Of a stretch of DNA of 64,000 nucleotides, positions 1 to 14,131 are shown piece by piece. Below the pieces are notes generated by a model that searched no databases, was not told the DNA's origin, and saw only the letters and a list, made by a program, of their open reading frames with translations. The DNA is from Syngnathus acus. Taxonomy: Eukaryota; Chordata; Actinopteri; Syngnathiformes; Syngnathidae. A program made the translations under genes and the position numbers. Numbering within the stretch: the first letter of the stretch is position 1; the number at the start of each line of letters is the position of its first letter. The stretch is from assembly GCF_901709675.1 (NCBI RefSeq), contig NC_051103.1, positions 7,735,501-7,799,500 on the forward strand. The letters are read 5' to 3'.

Positions 1-38
1 CTCTAGTCTTTAATTAGACTTTAGTTTCTAATTTATGT

Positions 39-91
39 CGGCTGGGATTCATTTGTGTCCCTGAAGAGGATAAGCCATAGAAAAGAATGCA
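39..91. repeat. Fragment of a dispersed fish repeat (right end)
   Basis: The stretch contains GGATAAGCCATAGAAAA, close to the GGATAAGC...TAGAAAATGGATG end of a very common fish interspersed element. A GCTGGGATT stretch upstream also fits it. The same end occurs again at 9902-9927. Only one end is present, so this is a truncated copy. The family name is not assigned. Confidence 0.5.
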
Positions 92-401
92 AAATTCAGT
101 GACTTTTCAAAATGTTCTATTCAAACTTCTGTAAATATGACATATTTTGATGTCATGGCTCAATGCCTATCTTAAACCATACAATTGAATGTGACTATTT
201 TTCCTAAAAAAGCTGGTGATACATTTTGTCACTATTTTCTATTCTCCAAATGCACAAATTATTTTGGTGTGGACAGATATGATGATATATGAATGCTTTC
301 ATTGTTTCCTGATGACCAAGTCATCATTGTACATTTAAAAATGCCTCGTAACTTGGCCCACCAAACAGGAAAAGCACTCTTCTTGCCTGGCTTCACTTTA
401 A

Positions 402-770
402 GGGTTTATTAAATCTGAAGCACTTTTTTTCAATTATCCCGTGAAAAAGAAACGAAAAGCCGAGGATCAATGGCCTGAAACTACACAAGACGTACCAGAA
501 AGGAAGAAAAAAAAATGCTCATCTTCTTTCTTACGACTTCTGATTCAGCCAGAGGACGAAGCGGCCGAGAAATTTAAAACTACACTGGTGGACGGTGATG
601 AATCAGAATCAGTTGACGTGGCTGAGTGGATGGCCACCGCTGCGGCGGTCACAAATGAAAAAGCCTGCAAATTTCTTTCAATCCCTTCCAACACTGGACT
701 CTGTGCAAGACTATTCTTATTTATAGAAGACAGAAACAGACTTGCTCCCTTTTCTACTCTATTGAAATAG
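402..770 (+). other. Unassigned lysine-rich open stretch (possible exon or pseudogene)
   Basis: A reading frame is open from about 402 to the TAG ending at 770. From the GTG at 441 it encodes about 109 residues, beginning with basic clusters (KKKRK near the start, KKKK near residue 22) that resemble nuclear localisation signals, followed by an acidic middle. There is no ATG near the start and no clear splice acceptor upstream, and I recognise no family. It could be an exon of a gene extending left of the window, a decayed gene fragment or chance. Confidence 0.2.
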
Positions 771-2763
771 TTGTCAGATCTGCATTTAAGGCAACCAATT
801 CAATTATTTCCTTGTGTCACATGATCTCTGATTTCTGTCCCTAATGCGACTTATTTTCCAAAGATGATGGCTTTTGTGTGTGAAAAGAGATCAGGAGAAC
901 CACGGAGGGTCAATACGCTTTACAAAGCATGAATGGTGCAGCCGCTGTATCGAGTTTGTCTTTAGTCTGCAGTTCTATCGCATTTAATCCTGGAAATTAG
1001 GATTCTTTTGTTCAAGATCAATAGGTCTCTCCGAGTAATCGCTGCCATCTCGCAAATCTCGTTCACGCTTGATTGCTTTTAGTCAGGTGAAATTTGACAT
1101 GTGGACATACATAAACATTGCCCTACGTTGTCGGCCTCCACCTTGACATAAATAGCCAACGGCATCGTGCGAGCGCAGTTGCAGAGGAGTCACAAGTGTA
1201 CAAGCCAAGTGATAGTTCACAGAAAAAGATTGTGCATTCCATGTTATCTGTTATAGAGGTTAAATATGACACGATGGGCGGACTGTGAGATTTATGTACG
1301 CGTTGTTGCAAGATAGCAATCTCTCATACAAGGTTGTTAAAAGGTCAAGGGCTGCTGTTGGATATTCCATTTCAGACATGCGACGGCATAATCTCTCTTT
1401 TAAAACACTCCGTGGCCGACTGCTTGACTTTGTAAAAATCCACAAGAACCCACACGGAGAGGGAAAGTTGGCAGTCTTAGCAGTTAGCATGGCAATGCAA
1501 ACATCCTTCGTGACACTTCCCAAATAATTGTTTGAATAGGAATATGTATTGCTTTGTGCCAAACTATCTTTTGCTTTTGTCTTTGCACAACATTCATATC
1601 TGCAGTTAGAGTTTGTGAAATCACTGTATGACCTCAAGTGTTCATCACGAAGCGATAAACAACCCCACAGTTCCTGACACCCCCCCCACCCCCTTTGTCG
1701 ACACACTGAGAAGTGCTCCTAGCCTTTTATGTGTCCTCCATTACCATGCTTTTGCACATAGGGGAAAATATGCACCTCATTGGATGATGCTGCCATGTAG
1801 GTGATAACTGGGCCATTTGACTATCACTGCTGAGAGAGGAGAGTGGCGCATGTGAAAAGTGGGAGTGGTTGTGAAGGAGAGACATTAGCGCAAAGGGCAC
1901 ATAGCCAAGTGCACAGGTGTCAAATGAACATAGACGGCCATTGGCTGGGAGAAGTTGTGATTCCTATTTTCTGCCGCCGGCTATTCAAGTGCCACTCAAT
2001 TGCTAAGTAGAGAGGGACAAGGAGGACAACCGCTAACTTAAGCCACCCCGACCTCCACGTGACCCTTAAGTGTTTTGGAAAGGAGAGGCGGATCAACACA
2101 TTGTATCAGCCATGTAGCTATTCTGTTCAGGCAAACTGAAATCGATTGTCATTAAGCAAATGGTTGAATCGTAAATCAAAGTTATGCACAGCTTGTTTGG
2201 TTACCGTGGAGATAAAAAAGCTCAAACAAGTCCAGCAGTGTTAGATCACAAGTTTAAATATATCGAGCAGCAATGAAAAGGTAGTACAAGAGGCATGTGC
2301 GCTTGTTTGCCAATACTTATATTTTGGATTTTGTTGCTCTGATAAACTAAACAGACACATGTCAGGTTCTACCAAATAAGACCCTACTAAACTATTTTGG
2401 GGATTATATTAATACACGTCTACCAGTGTCAGCCTGAATGTTCCATGCTCTGCTTTGTCATTCTGCTCCACCTCCAATGTATTCTATTTTTAGTGCTAGT
2501 GCGAGTCTAAAATCTTATCAGAATGTCAAACATTGCAATTAGAACATAATAGCACGTTGATGTAATGGTGATTTATCACGTCATGATTTTCATCCGTGCC
2601 ACAAAAACAGAGAGATACATCTCGTCCGATGTGCTGTGACACAAATCAATGCTCCTGCACGATTAGCTCCCTCTTTCTTTAGCCTACAGGACTCCTCGTA
2701 GATATGAATGTGCGCATTGTGTTGGGAGTATCACGTTCCACATAAAGATGGGTCCATCACTTA
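771..2763. other. Noncoding DNA
   Basis: No gene model could be supported. Short open frames on both strands at 1123-1706 overlap each other in opposite directions, have no recognisable motifs and are treated as chance. A short C-rich run lies at about 1681-1692. Confidence 0.5.
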
Positions 2764-2840
2764 TTGTGTGGTGGGCATGATCACCGAAGCAAATTGCTGG
2801 TGTACATAAATCGACTTAATGTGTTCCCTGTGCTTGACAG

Positions 2841-2963
2841 ATCTGACGGAAGTGTGCTGAAGGAAGAAAAAGGACCAAAGAACCACGTGGAAATGGCGTG
2901 TGATCTCTGTGAAATTGACAGGATAAAAAGAAGCGTGATAAATGTAATCGATGGGCTGAAATG
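2841..2963 (+). other. Possible terminal coding exon of an unidentified gene
   Basis: A pyrimidine-containing acceptor (CCCTGTGCTTGACAG, ending at 2840) is followed by about 40 codons to a TGA. The encoded tail includes NHVEMACDLCEIDRIKRS. An AATAAA hexamer lies about 255 bases downstream at 3218-3223. This layout fits a last exon, but no upstream exon was found and the peptide is not recognised. Confidence 0.2.
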
Positions 2964-5900
2964 ATGTTTTTCGAACACACTTTCATACGTGTGCTCACGA
3001 TGAACCTTTACGCTATGTATCGTCTGCTTGTTTTGCAATATGTGAGTCTGCATGAATATGTGTCCAGAAATGTGTTTAGGTTGTTAAGGCTAATGCAGTA
3101 CTGTATATACTTCATTTCAACGAGCTTGTGTCTTGGCAAAATTCTGTCATGAACGCTTGCTTGAGTTTAAGCCCTGCTGATGTTAACGCTGCTAAAAATA
3201 ACAATGTTCATCTGTGGAATAAATGGCGTGTTCTTGTTTTTCCTAGAATTGATATATGTATAGTTGGCTTCAGTTGCTCATGAATTGTTTATTTAAAAAA
3301 AAAAAAAAGATTTGGGCACAATGAAAAGAAAAAGAGTCAAAATGACAATACATCTGTAATGCCAGTGGAGAAAGGGAAGAAAATAATGAAGTTATAATAT
3401 TATGATCATAATTGCCATCGTAAAATAAAGAGACTCTTCTTATAGTACGACAAAATATCTTGTTTTCTTGTAATTTTCCGACTGTTTGTAATATATGTTA
3501 TTAGTAGTTTAGTCTTTTCAGTGTAGCCCTCTCTACCAAAGACAGAAAGGTGCATAAACTCCAATAAAACGCAACCAGCGCGTATTGTTATAAAGTAGCA
3601 CAATGCAAACAAGTTCCTTTTTTTTCTTAAATATTACCATGTGATTTTTTTTTTTTTTATATATGTGTAGCTTAAATAAAGTGAAATTGCCTGAAATCTA
3701 TCAAATGAAAGCACATTTAGTTTCATGCAATTGTATTTTGTTGGGAAACCCAAAAAATAAATGATGTCTGAATGTGTTTAATAAAATGATGTTGAATCTG
3801 CGTCTGTGTTTATTCTTTTTTTCATTTAATTAATTACAAGCTTTATCAATAACAAGCAACATGTAGTGTTAATGTAATATATGATTGAATTCGCTTTTAA
3901 AGTGCTTTTCTTTCAGCCTGTTCAGATTTGGTGCCAGCTTGATCACACTTTGCGTCCAAGCATCAAGCTATCGATTTACTGAGCATTAGAAGACAAGCTC
4001 GCTGTAAACATCACCATGCTCTTGTACTTCTATTTGAGGAGATTTGTGCACAAACATATAAAAACAACCGACATTGCGACACGATTAGTCATAACAGACA
4101 ACCCGAGATTAAAAACCAAGGTGGTCTTCCTGACATGACTGTGAAATGTCAAGTCGGTGAGCCCTATCTATTCATGGCATAATAAATATAGTCAATTTAA
4201 TGATGGCCATAAGATTTTGGTTCATGTATGCATCCTCCCAAGCGCTCACTCATCTCCAGTAAATGTCAACCCCAGTGATTCCTACTGCTTGCATAACACC
4301 TTTTGTTCACTTTTTTAAAAAAAAGTCTACGGATATAATCCTCAAGGACGGGAAAGTGAAATATTTTCAATACATGTCGTCTGCTTTATTTTCGTCAATA
4401 GCGGTTCTGTGTCATGAAAATATTCAAACTTCTCAATGGTTGACATTGAGAAAATCTTCAACGCAGAGGTAGGCTGACTGTGATTACGACTTGAAACAGA
4501 ATGAGAATAAAGTAACCTGAAGTTTGTTCTGTTGTATCGAAGCAGTTGGGTTGGTCTCATTTGTCTATATACAAACACTTTGGTCCTTGATCTTGCATTG
4601 TTAACCTTTTGAAACAAACGAGCGCCTCTTCTCAAACAGACATTTCATTTTTTTTCCCCTCCCCAAATAGAATTCTTCTTGAAAATAATTTGCAGTGAAT
4701 TATTATGTTGCTGTTGCTGTTGTTTGGTTTGAAATAATTCATCCATATTTATGGGGGAACAAAATGCCAATAAAACAATGGTGGGGAAAAAAACAAACTA
4801 CTCTTCCCTACCTTCGCTGTGGGCTAATTAAAAGACTTGACTTACCATCTTACTCAATATAATAATCCCCGCTTCAAAAACGGCTTTAAAAAAAGATAAA
4901 CATGCACTATCACAAAGAAAAAAAAAAGATTGGCAACAGTTTTCTGTTATGTCACACATTTTTCTGAGCACCTCACGTTTGTTCTGATTTCCAAGTATAC
5001 AAAATAATTTGCTAAACACTGTGTCTTTTATGAAAACCATAAAACATAAGGCAACATTTGGATCATGAAAATGATTTGTGTGGCTATTCATGCTGTGACT
5101 GAGAATCAATCTCAAATCCCCCTTAGTTTTCTTCCAATCCCGAACCAACATAACTAAAAAAAAAAAAGAGAGACACTACTAGCAGAGGCAGAACTATGAA
5201 AAATTACAATCAATACAGACTGGGAGGAAGATATAGCATTTTGTGGACTGTATAGATTGTGTGCCAAGTGCTTTGTATACTTTGAAGGAAGTTCTATAAA
5301 TTAGGCCCATTTACCATGTGCCCTCTGTGACAAACTAAGACCTCTATCTCCACTTTCCAGTTTGACCAGACATTCATGAAGAAAATGTTGGGAACATTCA
5401 TCAAACCTATTGTGCACACAACCGTAATGTCCCCATTGTTGTTGTTTTTTCCCTTCAAAATTGAATGACACCTTTATTCATCTATCAGGTATGAAATATT
5501 GATGTGTAAGATTTGATCAATTATTCAGACTTTTTTTTTAAGGCCAGTGGAATTGTGTTTAATTGGCCAGTTCATGATGATGGAAATTGGTAACATCATT
5601 ATGCTAAATTATAAATCAACAGCTATTTATGACAATAGGTGTCAAACTTGGCTTTTCCTAACGATGTTTCGCTCTTCCACTCTATGAGTGGTGAATTGGA
5701 TTGCTAGCTTGGTTCAATGTAGTAAAGTAGATTTTGAATAACCTTTAGGGTTTTTAAATGAAATGAAATGTCTGCTGGCGGACATCTAAATGATGTTGTC
5801 ATTACGATTCATATGAGAATTGCGCAAAAATGTGTAATTGCGTGACCTGTATTAATCGAAATCCTGCCGAGGTTCAATCACAAAACAGTGAGGCAGTCAT

Positions 5901-8900
5901 GCAAAGCCTGCTCCACAAGGTTTAGCTGCATATATTGAAGATTGGACTTGTTGCTGTTATTTCAGACTCATCCAACAAAACCAGGTGGAACCAATTGGCC
6001 TTTTTATATACATAAAAAGCCCTTGAATTTTCCTTTGAAGTATTTATTACACCAAATAACATAACAAACAGACCACTATTGATGCCGACGTAACGGTGAA
6101 AGTCATTAAAAGTAAATGGCGTGCGTGGGGCGCCAGAGCTCACATGGCCAGTGCTTTTGATCATGATGACCGACGCTGAGCTCAAACATTGTTAGCGCTT
6201 CCCCTCAGATATTACATGCCTGTGTGGTGACATCAATATTTTTCATGACGGTAATGGTCACGGATCACAAGGCACAAATCCACAGAGGCTTAATGTAACG
6301 ATTGTAATTAGTGCTCTGATGTGTGCACCACAAAATGAGCCAAACAGCTATAGCCTAAGACAAATATTAACTTGAATATATCAATGCCATGTGTTTCATC
6401 TAAAGAGACCAGGGGAGATTTGGATTTGCACCAACCGCCCGACATTTGGCATGTGGTCATTTCAATGAGTCAACATGTTTTGCCTACTGACACAATCACG
6501 AATGTTGTCTGAACTGTTTCGGCAATGTCAAGAATTTGCAGGGAGTCTGCTACATTCCATCCCACAACGGCGCAGACACCCTCATCAAATGAAGTGCCTG
6601 CCCTCATTCTTGGAAGATATTTTAAGGCCTCCTTTGACATTTGCAGAAATTAGCAGGAAGGATATTTTTGCGTAATGCATCTCAGATGTCGCCGGACTTG
6701 GCAATGCCAAAACCTTTCAAGAGTTACTTGACAGGTTCAGGACAGAAGATGGATCTCACATCCTAATGGTCCTTATTGGCTCCTTCTAGTCATTGATCAC
6801 GATAATGACATTTACTTAGACTGACTGGAATCAATCAAATGGTAATGAACACATACCTACTTCACATACTAGTACATAGGCGAGAAGTGTAAATGATGGC
6901 TCCTGCACGATAATGACATTCCGTATTTGTCAAGATAAAAAAAGCTGGACTGAAAAGGGAATTAGTCCGCCATGCGGTTTCACCTTTTTAAATCGATTCT
7001 AATTTCATTCTTTTTGATTTATTACTTATTTTTATTCATGTCCACCTTTTTAAAACTAGTATTTATTGGTAATGTTGCATACTACCCTTGATTATGTCTC
7101 ACTGCACAAGACTTTTTTACTCCTGTTTGATTTGATTAGGATTTCTTCCTAAAATTCCTGACAGAGCCATTGTTGTCCCCTTTAGAAAATATTTACCTTC
7201 CCCGTCCGTCACTAAAGGTGTTTATCAGTTTTCACTAAAGATGTTTATCAGTTTTCAATCTGACAGGTTAATTTACTTCAAGACCACAATTGGAAATAAG
7301 ACCCATGCAAGCCAAGACGTCCACAACCCTTCCGGCTAGAATCGTAATTGTCCTTATTGGTTCAGTCAAGGTAATGGCATTGGGTCAGTAATTGGTAGAA
7401 GCCTGATTTGGGCTTCACAAAATGACTGTTGTCATCTCGTTTGATGAGGACTAATCCGCAATCAAGAAGGATTACAAACAAAGTCAAGTCAATACGATAC
7501 ACTCGTGTTCAAGGTGCAACAGTGGGCCCATGATGACAAGTCACCAGAATATATATATATATAAAATATTATATATAGAATACTAATAATAATGAAAATG
7601 ATAATAATTCCATAATGCATATGGGTGCAAATGCAAACGTTTTTTTTAAAATCTCCACCATTATATGCAGCATAAATTGTGGATAAGAAGGCTTCATGGT
7701 CTTTGGCTTTTATTAGTAGGTTTATAGCACTCTGGCATTGCTTCACACAAATAAAGATGGATGAGCAGGGTTTGGTTCAGCTCTTTGTGTCTGCAGGGGT
7801 TACACTAAAAAGCATCTAAATCACCATCGAAATCTGATCTGCATTTTCTGCCTCTTTCTTTGGCATGCTGGCAATTTTTGCTTCAAGATAGGATGGAGCA
7901 TACTAAGCAGTTCTCTCTTTTCCTATCAAAACATAAAGTATATGTTCTTTTCTTTTCTTTGAGGTCAAACCTCTCCTCAGTGGCACTGCTTGTTTACTTA
8001 CTGCAGGTCCAGATGGCACCGTCGTGTACAGCCCACATGACAAAGTGTTTTATTTTACAGCTCACTCTAAGAAGCAGCAGCAGCATTGTAAAGATCCAGT
8101 AACCCGAATCCTTCACAATAGACAACATATTATGTGTTGTTTGCTCCAAAAAGTGCAAATTCCAAAAATATGCTTGAGCACTCACAACTGCGACAACTTA
8201 GTTGAATCCCAAAGGAAAGATTCCTTTCATAAAGCCTCTACAAAAGACTTAAAGCGGCACTGATCAATATTTTATACTGCCATGGTCTCTATTGGCCGGT
8301 ATGAAAGAACCTAACGCCGCAGTTTTCCAAAGTCACTACAGACTGTGGTCAGTTGAACGTCTGGCTTTTGAGGTTCCCAACTTGTTTCACAGCGTGACTC
8401 CCACCAGCGGGATCAATATTCTATCCTGTCACAGCAGGCTGCTAGATCAACACACTCCCAAATGCTTCGACACTACCAAAGAGCAGGCGCACAAAATGCA
8501 ATCGCATCAACTTATCGCACCGAGTCTTTCATTAAAAGCAGATCATTTCAGATAACTGTCTTAACTTGTTACAAAGAGCGCACCATCTGTCCAGCCATGT
8601 GGTGGTTGACAAATATTTTTTTTCAACACTTAAAGATGATATTGTATGCACCAGAGATCATACAAAATAAGTAGACTCCCATTTGGAGACTATTTTTCTG
8701 ACCGTATTACAATTAGAAGTAATACAGATTCATTTCACCGAATGAATGGATCGTGAAATGCAGACTCTGGTGGATTGTGTGTATTGAGAAGAAGAAAAAA
8801 ACAATTCACCTCAGCGGCCTCATTTCAGTTCAATTTCACGGGGTTGGTGTGTCATGAGATAGCACCGCAAGCCAGGATTCAGATTACAAAAGAAAGCATT

Positions 8901-9777
8901 TTTCGTTAGCTGGTTCCAAACCCATGGAGGGAAGGAACAGCAAAAGGATGAAAAAGACATTTACCTGCTTAGGGGATCAACACTGCAGATGTATCAGACA
9001 AAGAACTTTTGTTTTCTCGTCGATATTTGTTCCGTGTATTTGAAATCACTGCCTCTCACTTGAACAGACTGTATACACGGCGACTATAGATTAGCTTGCA
9101 CTGGTGTCGCTAATAAATTATCCATGAATGATTCCATACCTGCGAGATGATTTATTATACGACTAAAACACACGAACCGCAGAAACGTGCCTTTAAGAAA
9201 CACATACAAATCATACAAGATACAATAACTACTTTGGAGTTTCCCTCGTAAACATTATTTAAGCCTAATGACATTACGTGGGTTAATATAACTCGAATGA
9301 GTCATTTTATTTGACCTAATGAATCCTGGAGACTACGATTCATGTTTTTATTGTGATATGCCGGTAAAAACAACACTCATTCATCATCCCTTAGTGTTTT
9401 AAAGAAAAACAGTCGCCTATCGTTTCTCAACTGTTGACGTTGGAGCATTTACAAGACTGCTGCGAGAAAGGCTTGGTCTTCAGTCCCTGACTAAAACAAC
9501 AGAAACTGTAAAAGCACACCAAGACAAACAATGACTTCCCTGTAAATGAGAAAAGTAATAAAACGCCGGCTTCTTTTCAGTGTTGTAAAGCCTGGCTGAC
9601 AAAACAGTTATTGCTCTATTGATCCATGTATTGTATTCCCCCTGCCCACAGTGGTAATAACGTCAAGTTCTTTCGACACTTACATTTATACTATTTGTGT
9701 CCAAATAAATCGCCTCCTGCTTTCAAATGACACTCGAGACTCTTTAAATCTCACAAGTGAGACCAAAACACTTTCGT
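2964..9777. other. Noncoding DNA, no gene seen
   Basis: This AT-rich stretch has no recognisable coding exon, RNA gene or long repeat. It contains several A or T runs (for example about 3296-3309 and 3646-3659) and a short TA microsatellite at about 7549-7562. The short open frames show no family resemblance and are scattered over all frames. Confidence 0.5.
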
Positions 9778-9928
9778 CATCCATCTATTTTCCACGGCTT
9801 GTCCTCATTTGTGAGCCCAGGGCCTTTGCTCGGTAAATTCCAAAGCCTGCGTCTGGCTCGATGTCAGCTTGGATCCATCCAGCTCATCAATTACCCACAA
9901 CGGGATAAGCCATAGAAAATGGATGCAT
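9778..9928. repeat. Dispersed repeat with terminal inverted repeats
   Basis: The left end reads CCATCTATTTTCCACGGCTT and the right end GGATAAGCCATAGAAAATGG. The reverse complement of the right end matches the left end with a few differences, so this is an element of about 150 bp with imperfect inverted termini. It belongs to a very common class of short fish repeats. Related fragments lie at 39-91 and 10594-10655. Confidence 0.6.
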
Positions 9929-10593
9929 TAACACTACGTTCATTCACACATTTCACATTTAAGTGAATATTTGGGGAAGGAAGCCAGTGCGGCAAATGTT
10001 CACTGTGCCGCCCTCACATAATTAGCTTGGGTCAAACTTTTAGTGGCATCACTTATTAACAGTACACAGAGGCACTTCCACAAAAGACGAGCAATTTTAA
10101 TTGACTCCACTCAACAATTATTGTCACTCTAAATGTTAATGAAGGAGAGACTGACTCCCACTTTCAAGCTACTCCTGATTCCGATCTGTAAAGAAGCTGA
10201 CAATGTCAAATTGGGAAAAGCTCCGATAGAATTGCACAAAGCAATACAATAAATAGTTTCTAAGTAGCTGGAACTATTAGAGTAGCAATTGTTGACTGTA
10301 GGGAATCAAAAAAGAAATATGATAGTGTTAAAGCAATACTGTAAAAAAGATCAATATCACTTGAAGTGAAACACTTCTTTTAACATGAGGCTGTAGAGCA
10401 AGGTGCCCTCGAACCAACAACAGCTAATTGCATATTCATGTTTGGCTGCTGTCATTGGTGAAAACTATTTTGACTTCCCTTTCCTATCTATAAAACAAAA
10501 CCTGGTTGAGCCAGTCGCTGTAACATGGCTCCAAGTTGGCACTGTCATTAATTAGGTTATTAGATCTCAGCCACTGTTGGAAATGCGGGTTCT

Positions 10594-10655
10594 TTCTATC
10601 CATTTTCCACAATATCATTTATCCTCATTAGGGTGGAGAGCAAGCTGGAGCCTCT
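10594..10655 (+). repeat. Truncated copy of the dispersed fish repeat (left end)
   Basis: CTATCCATTTTCCACAATAT followed by TCATTTATCCTCATTAGGGT and GCTGGAGCCT matches the start of the same class of element as 9778-9928, whose usual copies read CCATCCATTTTCTACCGC then TTATCCTCACTAGGG. The right half is missing. Confidence 0.5.
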
Positions 10656-13600
10656 CTAAAAAATGGCGTTTTGTCACACTATCACCAGTTTCAAGGGAGC
10701 GTGCAATTGGCATGCTGAATGCACAAATGTACGCCAGAGCGCTTGCCCGCGAATGAAATGTTCATTTCTCTACCCTAAGCTGTCTCCAAAGAGGCTTTCA
10801 TCATTTCATGACTTTTCATCTGCATGCTGGTTATACGTACTTATCGCGGTCTCGACCTTCCCAAAATGCAACAAACGTTGATGCCCTGACCGTGGCAATG
10901 AGCTTTTGTTTGCTTTGATTGTACATGCTTCAAATTGAGAGGTAGAGTAAATATTTCATTGGAAAACTCGATTGAAACTGAATGGACACTTCTACTCGTT
11001 GTCCAGCACGTGATCATATAATTGCAAGAGTTACAAAAAAAGAAATACTTTCATAAATAGACTTGTTGCATACCTTTGAGCTTTGTCCAGGGACATTTTG
11101 TTTCCAATGTGCTCCATTTTTTTACCACTCTGCACTTGGATTGCCGTTTCGGGTCTTGTACTGCGTAGAATGACATCACAGACAGTCAAAACAAGTTTGT
11201 GTGTGTGGATCTGACGAGATCCGGCCCGTCAAAATCTGTAAAATGACTTTCCGAATCAATGCGGATGTTTTGCTTCACACAGTCAAGTGCTGACTCAAAA
11301 AAAAAAATCACGCTTGATTCCTTAGCATAGTTCATTTTAAAAGCCATTTCACGAAACAGAGTGAGAATTAATGTATAGGCAAAACTGTCACTCTGCATGA
11401 TGAAACTCTCCATTTAATATTAATCATATTCATATATGCCTATATGAAAATAGACTGATCGAGATCATTATAATTCACAAAGCGAGGAAAAATGTTACAG
11501 GCAGTATGCGAGCTTTTCTCTTAGTGTGATCGCCAAGGGAAAAACTAATTATCTGGATTGTTCAAATGTATTGTTCGACAAATCTCTCCCGTCGAGTTTA
11601 AGGCGACACAAGTCTTAAAATATAAAACCAGTCTCAAAGTCATTTCCTCAAGTGAGGACTACAAAGCTTATCTGACTATTTGTATATGAATAGCTTGTGG
11701 CTGTAATGAACTTGAAATGAAAGGCCTAAATGAGTCACTTCTCCCAGTTGTAGTTGCTTCTGGAGGTTTTGTTCGACAGTTAATGACAAAGCTCCTTGAG
11801 GGCATGGCAATTGGAGGACCGGTCCAACGTCAAAGCACAAAACTATATAGAACTGCGGCTCTGGTATGGATCAATCTCAATGCGCCTCTCCTACAGTGAA
11901 TTGGAAAAAAATGAGAGGATCCGCGTTCATTGGCTGGGAAGCGAGTCAACTGTGTTCACTCCCACAACGGCGTGATTGCCCATTTCTACCTCCCTGCATC
12001 TTGTGAAAAGCACCACTTTACCATCACAGTGTCGATTTGTTTCTATTTTTTGTTGATATTATTGCCACTCAGTCCGTGGCTCATAGTGTGAATCGAGCTG
12101 TCATCTCGCTATTGCCTAAGGCTGGGGGGAAAAAAATAAAATCAAATCCAAAATGAGCATGTTCTGTTTTTTCAGTCGGTTAAATAATCATGACAGCAGC
12201 GAGGCAAGCTTGTTCTCTCTCCCTTTGTTTGTGCTATTGAGATGATTGGAATAGAACTGGTATTGCACTGCTCATTTATGATTTCGCCGATCATATTTTA
12301 TTGACATTGTCTAGACCTGCGCACTCTGTGCCCTACATTATTCACAGGATGTGGCTTCTGGATCAACTGGTGAGGCTGTCTCTTGAAATAGTATTAACAT
12401 GACCTGGGATATTGTATTAAGGTGCTAAAATGACATTTCCAAGTGACAGAGTTTTGCACTTGAATAGCACCAAAGGCAGCCTGTGCAGAATGATTTGAAC
12501 GGAATGTCAAATTTACCATTATCCCTGCAGGGGGAGGGCAGAGGTGCTTAAAATAAACGTGCTCCCAAGATTAGCGTTTTTTCTTTTCTTTTTTCTATCC
12601 CATTAGAAATCCCCCAGAGATGGATTAAAGATTTTAACAAACCATTTTCATACCAAAAACATAGAATTACTGTCCCTAGGAAGAAGGATGGATGAGGGAT
12701 TTCAGATATTTATCCATATTTAGCATGCAATGGAATATGAGCAGCCTCTCGAAATATGAAGGGGATGTAGCTCGGAGGAAATGGCGTTAGGAAAAGTTTA
12801 TACTGTATAGAGCTGAACTCTGTCAAAAATGTTTTCTTAGCATCTTTTGGTAAATATAACGATATTGAATTTTTTTAAAGACAGCAAAAGCAATACATAA
12901 ACAACTTGAAATTCATGGTTTATGCACTCCTGTCCCATATGGAAAAATCGGTTATTTATGGATTGCAGAAAAGCGATTCACAATGATGCATGGATAGATA
13001 AAAATGTTGCTGAGTTGCACTACATACTCAGTAGTAATGTAGACATTTACATTTTCGCCAGCGTAGCTTCGTACTTAAAATCCAGACGGTAGGGGATAAT
13101 TACTCGGCAGGTATCAAACGAAAGAGACGTATTCTTTTGATGAGTTACAAATCGGAATGTTGTCTTTTTTTTTTTATAGAGCACCTATTCAAACACAATG
13201 TCTGAATTTTACAGCAAACTCATGGGAAGCTTTCTTGAGCTGGACAAATTAATACTAGATGACTTCAAATGAAGAAATCTTATGTTAGGCTTAGGTGGAG
13301 AAAATAGGCCAAGAACTGGAAGAAAACTGGTCAAGGAGGCTTCCAAGAAGCACGGAAGGCGTTGCAGGAATTTCTAGCCAATGCAGGCCTTAGATAAGGC
13401 AAGAAAGCAAAACATATCTGGAAAAGCCAGGAACATCTGAACTTTATTTGGGTTTTATCTGCGGCACTTTAACAAGTGCCAGGTGTGTGCTGCGCTTCAT
13501 TTAACAAGAGTTTGATCACTGCTTGGCCCGCTAATCTTGTCCTGTCCTCTTTGGTCCTCATAGGTTGTGTTTTTCCTGCACAGATGTGAGGGCAAATTCC

Positions 13601-13991
13601 AGTAGTGGACTGCATTTTCACAAAATATCACAATCTATACAACCACAGTTGCACATCCAGCTAATAAGTGACATATAGATCCAGCATTTTGCATGACTTT
13701 TCAAAAGAACAGGATCATTAAAATACATCCATTTTTAATAAATGGACAGTTGTTTAAACTGTTGGTGTGCACAGAAAATATGTTTCAAAATAAATGTAGA
13801 TACAAAAGCTAAACAAAATAAAATACTTAAAAAGATTTTTCGTTTTTCGATTCTCTTATTTGTAATACTGTAATTAATCCCTTGGAGGAAATTCACTTGT
13901 GAACCTCTCAAGGTTAGCTGCTGGAGGTTTGTGCTGGATTCCATGAAATCGTGCGAGTGTTGCCAGATTTTCCTTCCGAATGTTACGGTGA

Positions 13992-13999
13992 TGACGTCA
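13992..13999. promoter_or_regulatory. CRE-like site TGACGTCA upstream of uts2r
   Basis: A perfect palindromic cAMP response element lies 133 bases before the uts2r ATG, in locally GC-richer sequence. CREB/ATF proteins bind this motif. That it controls uts2r is inference from position. The same octamer occurs at 27683-27690, 36980-36987 and 53170-53177. Confidence 0.35.
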
Positions 14000-14131
14000 G
14001 GAGCGAAACTGCAGTGTGCAGCCTGCTGCGATCTTGCAGGCTGATAAGCGACGGACGGGAGACACAGGCTGCGAACAAAACGAGCGCATCTTTCCAAAAA
14101 CTTCTCCGGTGCGCAAAGCAACGGGGGAGAC

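Larger units (their letters stand above)
9929..14131. other. Noncoding DNA upstream of uts2r
   Basis: There is no supported gene. It includes the repeat fragment at 10594-10655 and, near the receptor gene, GC-richer DNA with a full CRE. A poly-T run lies at about 13165-13178. Any uts2r 5' untranslated exon and promoter would be in the last few hundred bases. Confidence 0.5.

Noticed and set aside
1123-1706. Overlapping open frames on both strands
   Set aside because: There are no splice signals, motifs or recognisable relatives; overlapping short frames in opposite directions are expected by chance.
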